A stretch of 6,215 nucleotides of DNA from an uncultured Lachnospiraceae bacterium (GTDB lineage Bacteria; Bacillota; Clostridia; Lachnospirales; Lachnospiraceae), in NCBI GenBank assembly GCA_946413945.1, contig CAMKMR010000109.1:1-6215 (forward strand). The letters are read 5' to 3'. This document shows positions 1 through 4,120 of the stretch, in pieces. The position numbers and the translations under genes were made by a program. The number at the start of each line of letters is the position of its first letter. Positions within the stretch are counted from its first letter, which is position 1. A model generated the notes under the pieces. It was not told the DNA's origin. It was given only the letters and a program-made list of their open reading frames with translations, and did not search any database.

Positions 1-198
1 ATGAATTATTGAGCTTTAAGGGTGATTCAATTGTTGAGTAGTTCAGGTAAAACAAGAAATCTGATATATAAGGCAAAATACTGATAAGGATTTCATGTTT
101 TATACACAGATTGTGCCTTTGTTTTTCACAAATATAGTGTATATTTAAATCATTCCAAAGAGGAATAAAACCTTCCCCCACATTTTTTCATACCTTTT
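1..198 (+). other. Intergenic stretch, possibly with the last codons of an upstream gene
   Basis: No complete gene is visible in these bases. The frame starting at base 3 reads 12 codons (ELLSFKGDSIVE) to a TAG at 39-41 and could be the C-terminus of a + strand gene cut by the window edge; the other two forward frames stop within the first 20 bases. The terminator at 199-230 supports an upstream + strand transcript, but a 12-codon tail cannot be identified. The remainder is A/T-rich. It contains an RBS-like AAAGAGGA near 158-165 that is not followed by a start codon. Confidence 0.3.
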
Positions 199-230
199 AG
201 AAGCCGCCAGTCTGGCGGCTTCTTCTTTCT
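199..230 (+). terminator. Intrinsic terminator of an upstream transcript
   Basis: AGAAGCCGCCA (199-209) pairs perfectly with TGGCGGCTTCT (213-223) around a very short loop, giving an 11-bp GC-rich stem. It is followed by a pyrimidine-rich, T-dominated tail to about 233. The T-rich side lies 3' on the + strand and there is no A-run before the stem, so it acts on + strand transcription entering from the left. It isolates the lipoprotein gene at 339 from whatever lies upstream, so that gene should have its own promoter. Confidence 0.85.
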
Positions 231-275
231 TTTAATAAATTTTTAATATTTTTAATAAATACTTAAGTGGGAAAT

Positions 276-296
276 AGATTAGTGCTGTGCTAATCT
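276..296. promoter_or_regulatory. Perfect 7-bp inverted repeat upstream of the lipoprotein gene (operator or leader hairpin)
   Basis: AGATTAG (276-282) and CTAATCT (290-296) are exact inverted copies separated by TGCTGTG, forming a 21-base near-symmetrical element that ends 42 bases before the lipoprotein ATG. The size and symmetry fit an operator for a dimeric helix-turn-helix regulator; the same sequence could also fold as a small hairpin in the 5' leader. No convincing -35/-10 pair could be placed nearby, so which side of the transcription start it lies on is unknown. The regulator is not identifiable. Confidence 0.4.
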
Positions 297-338
297 GCAT
301 ATATGTTTTTCATATCAGATAAAAAGAGGTCAAAGTAA

Positions 339-1175
339 ATGAAAAAAAGTATAGCTAACAAGGCTCTTTTTATGATGTTGCTTTTTATTACTGCTGGATG
401 CACTGCTTGTAATAAGGGTGATAGCATAAAGGAAGAAAAAATGACCCAAAGAGATGTGACTGAAGAAAGCAAAAAAGAGAGCCCAAGTAACATAATGGTG
501 CAGGAGCTGAGTCAGGAGGAAAAAGATGAACAGATTAAGCTGATAGCTTCAAAGGAAGATGACTGGAGATTTATAGATAAAGAGAATTCAGGAACAGCTG
601 ATGTAACATATGCAGTAACGGATATGGATCAGAACGGAAGATTAGAGATAGTTGCGGCATTTGTCGAAGGATCAGGACGATTCACAACATCGATAATATA
701 CGAAGTGTCAGAGGATAAAAAAAGTTTAGAAAAGATATGGGAAGTTAGAAATAATCCTGATTACTACGATGAGATAATGCCTGATATATGTGGCGTTGAA
801 AAATTTCCTGTATTTTATGACGGTAAAAAAGGTGAAAATAAAATCATAGTAACAGATTATATAAAAGCGTCTGTACAGTGCAATAAGGAATATAAATATG
901 CGTGGAGCTTAAAACAAGGAAACTTTGAGTCAGAAGTCATTGCATCAGGTGAATATATTTATGACGAAGGCAGTTCGGCACCACATTTTGAGGGCGATGG
1001 GATCAATGGAGATAAACTGGATCTAGAAGCTTATCACTCATATGAAGATATCGTCTATAAAGACTTTGAGAAAAAGGAAATGTATCTTTCATGGATAACG
1101 GTAGAAAAGTTGAATGCTAACGATGATATAGTACAATTGTTAGAAAATTCTTATGAGAGATTTTCAATTGTGTGA
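339..1175 (+). CDS. Putative lipoprotein with a DxDxNGxxE calcium-loop-like motif, function unknown
   Basis: The 278-residue product starts with a lipoprotein signal peptide: basic n-region (MKK), hydrophobic core at about residues 9-19, and a lipobox-like TAGC with Cys21 as the predicted lipidated residue (Thr at -3 is less usual than Leu). A charged Lys/Glu-rich tether (about 26-65) follows, as expected for a surface-anchored protein. The globular part carries DMDQNGRLE (95-103), the Dx[DN]xNGxxE loop found in EF-hand-like, dockerin-like and FG-GAP/VCBS-type calcium sites. The surrounding strands (YAVTDMDQNGRLEIVAAF, then a second strand ending in IIYEV) resemble one such repeat seen in many uncharacterised Firmicute lipoproteins. 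Besides Cys21 there are Cys24, Cys151 and Cys181. The start is fixed by AGAGGT (325-330), 8 bases before the ATG. Terminators on both sides make it monocistronic. No enzyme motif was recognised; a sensor, adhesin or substrate-binding role would be a guess. Confidence 0.85.
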   Translation: MKKSIANKALFMMLLFITAGCTACNKGDSIKEEKMTQRDVTEESKKESPSNIMVQELSQEEKDEQIKLIASKEDDWRFIDKENSGTADVTYAVTDMDQNGRLEIVAAFVEGSGRFTTSIIYEVSEDKKSLEKIWEVRNNPDYYDEIMPDICGVEKFPVFYDGKKGENKIIVTDYIKASVQCNKEYKYAWSLKQGNFESEVIASGEYIYDEGSSAPHFEGDGINGDKLDLEAYHSYEDIVYKDFEKKEMYLSWITVEKLNANDDIVQLLENSYERFSIV

Positions 1176-1205
1176 CCCTTGGAAAGCTGCATCATAAATA
1201 AAAAA

Positions 1206-1259
1206 TTATCAACAAAAATGCCCCTTATAAAAAAATACAAGGGGCATTTTTGTTGATAA
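1206..1259. terminator. Long perfect-stem terminator, probably bidirectional
   Basis: The 21 bases at 1206-1226 are exactly complementary to 1239-1259 around a 12-base A-rich loop. The GC core (GCCCC paired with GGGGC) is followed by ATTTTTGTT on the + strand and, because the arms are symmetrical, by the same T-run on the - strand, so it can end transcription from either side. It begins 30 bases after the lipoprotein stop codon and serves as that gene's terminator. Both outer arms contain TTATCAACA, one mismatch from the DnaA-box consensus (see the element at 1306-1338). Confidence 0.88.
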
Positions 1260-1305
1260 AAAGCTTCAAAAAGCCCTAGATTATTAGGGTCTTAGCCTAT
1301 AAGAG

Positions 1306-1338
1306 TTATCAACAAACACCACCATTTGTTGTGGATAA
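1306..1338. promoter_or_regulatory. Convergent pair of DnaA-box-like 9-mers upstream of nrdD
   Basis: On the + strand 1306-1314 reads TTATCAACA. On the - strand 1330-1338 reads TTATCCACA, which is the classical DnaA-box consensus with no mismatch. The two face each other, and a perfect 7-bp inverted repeat (CAACAAA, TTTGTTG; 1310-1316 and 1325-1331) overlaps their inner ends. They lie 35 to 67 bases upstream of the -35 hexamer of nrdD. DnaA boxes in ribonucleotide reductase promoters are established for E. coli nrdAB, where DnaA links dNTP supply to replication. Transfer of that role to this class III gene is inference. A single 9-mer can occur by chance, and the first box deviates at one position (A for C at position 6). 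Confidence 0.5.
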
Positions 1339-1348
1339 GTTGTTGCTA

Positions 1349-1364
1349 ACACAATATCTAGTGT
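1349..1364. promoter_or_regulatory. NrdR box (ribonucleotide reductase repressor site)
   Basis: ACACAATATCTAGTGT matches the published NrdR-box consensus acaCwAtATaTwGtgt at 15 of 16 positions; the only deviation is C for A at position 10. It ends 8 bases before the -35 hexamer of the nrdD promoter, where a bound NrdR oligomer could hinder RNA polymerase. NrdR is a zinc-finger/ATP-cone repressor that senses ATP/dATP and controls nrd genes across bacteria. Such sites usually occur as tandem pairs 31-32 bp apart; only this one is a good match here, with at best a 9/16 match near 1316-1331. The gene downstream is nrdD, which makes the assignment strong. Confidence 0.88.
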
Positions 1365-1372
1365 TTTTGCTA

Positions 1373-1401
1373 TTGACTTTGATTTGGGCTGAATATATAA
1401 T
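1373..1401 (+). promoter_or_regulatory. Sigma-A-type promoter of nrdD
   Basis: TTGACT (1373-1378, 5 of 6 to consensus) and TATAAT (1396-1401, perfect) are separated by exactly 17 bp. Transcription should start around 1408, giving a leader of roughly 65 bases before the nrdD ATG, too short for a known large riboswitch. The NrdR box lies directly upstream and the DnaA-like boxes lie further upstream, so regulation is expected at initiation. Confidence 0.85.
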
Positions 1402-1472
1402 CCTTTATAGCGCAAAAAAACGCGGGAGAATAGATTTAATTGTAAAAATGGGGAAGCAAAAGGAGAAATAGC

Positions 1473-3728
1473 ATGTTTTATGATGAGGATTTAGACGGAA
1501 ATCTCGACATTGAGCCTACACAGATTTATATCATGAAAAGGTCTGGTGAAAGAGTTCTTTTTGACAGTTCAAAGATCTCTCAGGCTATCAGAAAAGCCAA
1601 CCTTGAAGAAGGTATCATTTCAGAAAGACTTACAGAAGATCAGATCAATGAGATAACAGCAGGTATTGAAAAAGATGCACGTAATGCAAAGAGAGATTTA
1701 TCTGTAGAAGAGATTCAGGATAAGGTAGAAGATTCTCTTATGGCTACAGGTAAGCATAAGGTTGCAAGACTTTATATCACTTATCGTTATAAGCATAATG
1801 AAATGCGTAAGATGAGTAATATCGACCAGAAGATATCTGGTGTTGTTGAATGTGAAAATGAAGAAGTAAAGCAGGAAAATTCTAATAAGAATCCTACTGT
1901 TCTTTCAGTACAGAGAGATTATATGGCTGGTGAATGGAGCCGTTATTATACAGGAAAATATCTTCTTCCAGATGACATTGTAGCAGCCCATAAGGAAGGA
2001 ATAATCCATTTCCATGATGGGGATTATTTTGCTCAGCATATGCATAACTGTTGTCTTGTAAATTTAGGAGATATGCTTGATAACGGAACATGTATCAGTG
2101 GAACACATATTGATACACCAAGAAGTTTTAGCACAGCTTGTACAGTTGCTTCCCAGATAGTTGCCCAGGTGGCATCAAGCCAGTACGGTGGACAGACTAT
2201 TACGATGTCACATCTTGCAAGATATGTTGATATAAGCCGTCAGAAGATCAAGAAAAGACTTATAGAGGAATTTGAGCAGGCAGGAATTCAGGTTGATGAA
2301 AATAAATTTGATTCCATTGTTGAAACAGAAGTAAGAAAAGAAGTTGAATCAGGCTGCCAGACAATGCAGTATCAGCTTATAACACTTCAGTCAACAAACG
2401 GGCAGGCTCCATTTGTAACTGTATTCTTATATCTTAATGAAGCACCTGAAGGCAGAATAAGAGAAGATTTGGCCATGATCATAGAGATCATGTTAAAACA
2501 GAGAATCCTTGGAGTTAAGGATAGAAAGGGTTATTATATAACACCTGCTTTCCCTAAGCTTATATACGTTCTTCAGGAGGATAATATCACAGAGGGTTCT
2601 AAATATTTCTATTTAACAAAGTTAGCAGCGGAATGTACAGCAAAGCGTATGGTGCCTGATTATATTTCAGAGAAGAAGGCCCTTGAACTTAAAGGTGACT
2701 GTTATCCATGTATGGGATGCCGCAGCTTCCTTACTCCAGATCGTTTTACAGATGCGGGAGTTGGAAATATTGCTAATGCTCTTAATTATGTTGAAGGAAA
2801 GCATAAATATTATGGCAGATTTAATCAGGGGGTTGTTACTATCAACCTTGTAGATGCTGCTTGTTCATCAGGTGGAGATGAGGAAGAATTCTGGAAGATA
2901 TTGAAAGAAAGACTTGAGCTCTGCCATAAGGCTTTAAAGCTGCGCCATAAGAGACTTAAAGGAACCCCTTCAGACGTGGCACCAATCCTTTGGCAGGATG
3001 GAGCTTTGGCAAGGCTTAAACCAGGAGAGCCTATAGATAAACTCCTCTATGATGGATATTCAACAATTTCTCTTGGCTTCGCAGGTCTTGCAGAATGTGT
3101 TTACTATATGAAAAATGTTTCTCACACAACTGAGGAAGGCAAGGCTTTCGGTATGAAGGTTATGCAGCTTTTAAATGATTCTTGCCAGGCGTGGAAGAAA
3201 GAGGAGAATATTGATTATTCTGTATATGGAACACCACTTGAGAGCACAACTTATAAGTTTGCTAAATGTCTTCAGAGAAGATTTGGTAAGATTCCTCATG
3301 TTACAGATAAGAATTACATTACAAACTCATACCATGTACATGTAACTGAGGAGATAGATGCATTTTCAAAACTTACTAAAGAAGCAGAATTCCAGATCCT
3401 TTCACCAGGTGGAGCAGTAAGTTATGTTGAAGTTCCTAATATGCAGAATAATATCCCAGCAGTAATTGCTGTTATGCAGCATATGTACAACACTATTCTT
3501 TATGCTGAGATAAATACAAAGAGTGATATGTGCGATGTTTGCGGCTATAATGGACAGATACAGATAGTAAAGGACAATACAGGTAAACTAGTATGGGAGT
3601 GTCCAAATTGCCATAACAGAGAGCAGGCTAAGATGCATGTAGCCCGTCGTACTTGTGGATATATCGGAACCCAGTATTGGAATCAGGGGCGCACAGCTGA
3701 AATATCTGACAGAGTACTTCACCTGTAG
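1473..3728 (+). CDS. nrdD: Anaerobic (class III) ribonucleoside-triphosphate reductase, NrdD
   Basis: This glycyl-radical enzyme reduces ribonucleoside triphosphates to deoxynucleotides in the cytoplasm under anoxia. The 751-residue product is somewhat longer than E. coli NrdD (about 712). Residues about 17-110 form an N-terminal ATP cone (IYIMKRSGERVLFDSSKI onward), the allosteric dATP/ATP sensor. The catalytic barrel follows, with HNCCLVNL (Cys193/194) and the thiyl-radical finger loop MGCRSFL (Cys416), matching the E. coli HNC/FNC and MGCRSFL sites. Near the C-terminus Cys687, Cys690, Cys710 and Cys713 form the zinc site, and RRTCGYIG (725-732) carries the radical glycine, Gly729. All key residues are present, so the gene looks functional. 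The start is supported by AGGAG (1461-1465), 7 bases before the ATG. Unusually, Cys410 and Cys413 precede Cys416 (CxxCxxC). The activase gene nrdG is not adjacent; the gene appears monocistronic under its own NrdR-controlled promoter. Confidence 0.98.
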   Translation: MFYDEDLDGNLDIEPTQIYIMKRSGERVLFDSSKISQAIRKANLEEGIISERLTEDQINEITAGIEKDARNAKRDLSVEEIQDKVEDSLMATGKHKVARLYITYRYKHNEMRKMSNIDQKISGVVECENEEVKQENSNKNPTVLSVQRDYMAGEWSRYYTGKYLLPDDIVAAHKEGIIHFHDGDYFAQHMHNCCLVNLGDMLDNGTCISGTHIDTPRSFSTACTVASQIVAQVASSQYGGQTITMSHLARYVDISRQKIKKRLIEEFEQAGIQVDENKFDSIVETEVRKEVESGCQTMQYQLITLQSTNGQAPFVTVFLYLNEAPEGRIREDLAMIIEIMLKQRILGVKDRKGYYITPAFPKLIYVLQEDNITEGSKYFYLTKLAAECTAKRMVPDYISEKKALELKGDCYPCMGCRSFLTPDRFTDAGVGNIANALNYVEGKHKYYGRFNQGVVTINLVDAACSSGGDEEEFWKILKERLELCHKALKLRHKRLKGTPSDVAPILWQDGALARLKPGEPIDKLLYDGYSTISLGFAGLAECVYYMKNVSHTTEEGKAFGMKVMQLLNDSCQAWKKEENIDYSVYGTPLESTTYKFAKCLQRRFGKIPHVTDKNYITNSYHVHVTEEIDAFSKLTKEAEFQILSPGGAVSYVEVPNMQNNIPAVIAVMQHMYNTILYAEINTKSDMCDVCGYNGQIQIVKDNTGKLVWECPNCHNREQAKMHVARRTCGYIGTQYWNQGRTAEISDRVLHL

Positions 3729-3753
3729 TATTTTATGGAGTAGCATAATAAAT

Positions 3754-3800
3754 GCGGCGATAATAAGTAGAACATAATATTTCGATGATAATTACGCTGC
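3754..3800 (+). other. Imperfect hairpin in the 3' untranslated region of nrdD
   Basis: GCGGCG plus TAAT (3754-3764, with A3760 bulged) can pair with ATTA plus CGCTGC (3791-3800), giving ten base pairs including one G-T wobble, around a 26-base A/T-rich loop. It lies between the nrdD stop and its terminator and is not followed by a T-run, so it is not itself a terminator. It may be a 3'-end RNA structure or a chance pairing. The rest of 3729-3831 holds nothing recognisable. Confidence 0.25.
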
Positions 3801-3831
3801 TCGCAATAACGGCGCTTATAATACGCAGATC

Positions 3832-3884
3832 AAAAATCCGAAAAAACAATATGGTAGATCCATAATTGTTTTTTCGGATTTTTT
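3832..3884. terminator. Intrinsic terminator after nrdD, likely bidirectional
   Basis: AAAAATCCGAAAAAACAA plus TATGG (3832-3854) pairs with 3860-3883 with a single one-base bulge and a five-base loop (TAGAT). The stem is 23 base pairs and ends in a run of six T on the + strand; the A-run on the left gives the same tail on the opposite strand. It begins about 104 bases after the nrdD stop codon and no gene intervenes, so nrdD transcription should end here before the secreted-protein gene. Confidence 0.88.
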
Positions 3885-4120
3885 AATTCTTAGTATATGC
3901 CATTTGCTTGGTATTTAGTTTTTGTTTGATGCTGTTATTTGATTTCGTTTTACAGATGTTCGGAAATGATACAGAAAAAATTTTTGTGAAAGATAGACGA
4001 AAACAGAAAGCAAAATTGTTGATGTTTTACAGGCGAGGTGTTAGAATTGGAAACTGGGAGTTTGTATTAGTATTTTTTATCGGGGACAATAACAAAACAT
4101 ACACGGCAAAGGAGAAAATA
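3885..4120 (+). other. Leader/promoter region of the secreted beta-helix gene, no recognised element
   Basis: This 236-base stretch separates the nrdD terminator from the ATG at 4121. It is A/T-rich. A weak promoter candidate (TTGTAT 4062-4067, 17 bp, GACAAT 4085-4090) would leave a short leader, but both hexamers match consensus poorly. The frame of the downstream gene stays open back to a TTG at 3908, yet those 71 codons encode no signal peptide at their start and no ribosome binding site precedes it, so they are treated as non-coding. No conserved riboswitch core was recognised. AAAGGAG (4108-4114) is the ribosome binding site. Confidence 0.5.

Noticed and set aside
70..119. Long-range pairing AAGGCA with TGCCTT in the first 120 bases
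   Set aside because: Six base pairs around a loop of nearly 40 bases is expected by chance.
290..493. Reverse-strand open frame of 67 codons overlapping the start of the lipoprotein gene
   Set aside because: It lies antisense to the signal-peptide region, whose reverse complement is naturally hydrophobic-coding; there is no ribosome binding site and no recognisable product.
1274..1289. Small hairpin CCCTA-GATTAT-TAGGG after the lipoprotein terminator
   Set aside because: It is only five base pairs, with no T-run and no match to a known regulator site.
1388..1403. Second NrdR box around AATATATA in the -10 region
   Set aside because: It matches only 10 of 16 positions, lacks the conserved outer ACAC/GTGT halves and sits at 39 bp spacing; the similarity comes from the TATAAT element.
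1448..1471. Seven-codon upstream open frame (MGKQKEK) ending just before the nrdD ATG
   Set aside because: There is no Shine-Dalgarno sequence at suitable distance before its ATG, and it overlaps the nrdD ribosome binding site, so it is probably chance.
1408..1472. Cobalamin or other riboswitch in the nrdD leader
   Set aside because: The predicted leader is only about 65 bases and contains no conserved riboswitch core.
1894..2091. Reverse-strand open frame inside nrdD
   Set aside because: It is fully antisense to a confidently identified conserved gene and has no translation signals.
3908..4120. Upstream extension of the beta-helix gene to a TTG at 3908
   Set aside because: It would put 71 residues in front of a clear signal peptide; the TTG has no ribosome binding site, whereas the ATG at 4121 has AAAGGAG 6 bases upstream.
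4011..4120. Cyclic-di-GMP or other riboswitch before the beta-helix gene
   Set aside because: I searched by eye for the conserved class I core and paired helices and found neither.
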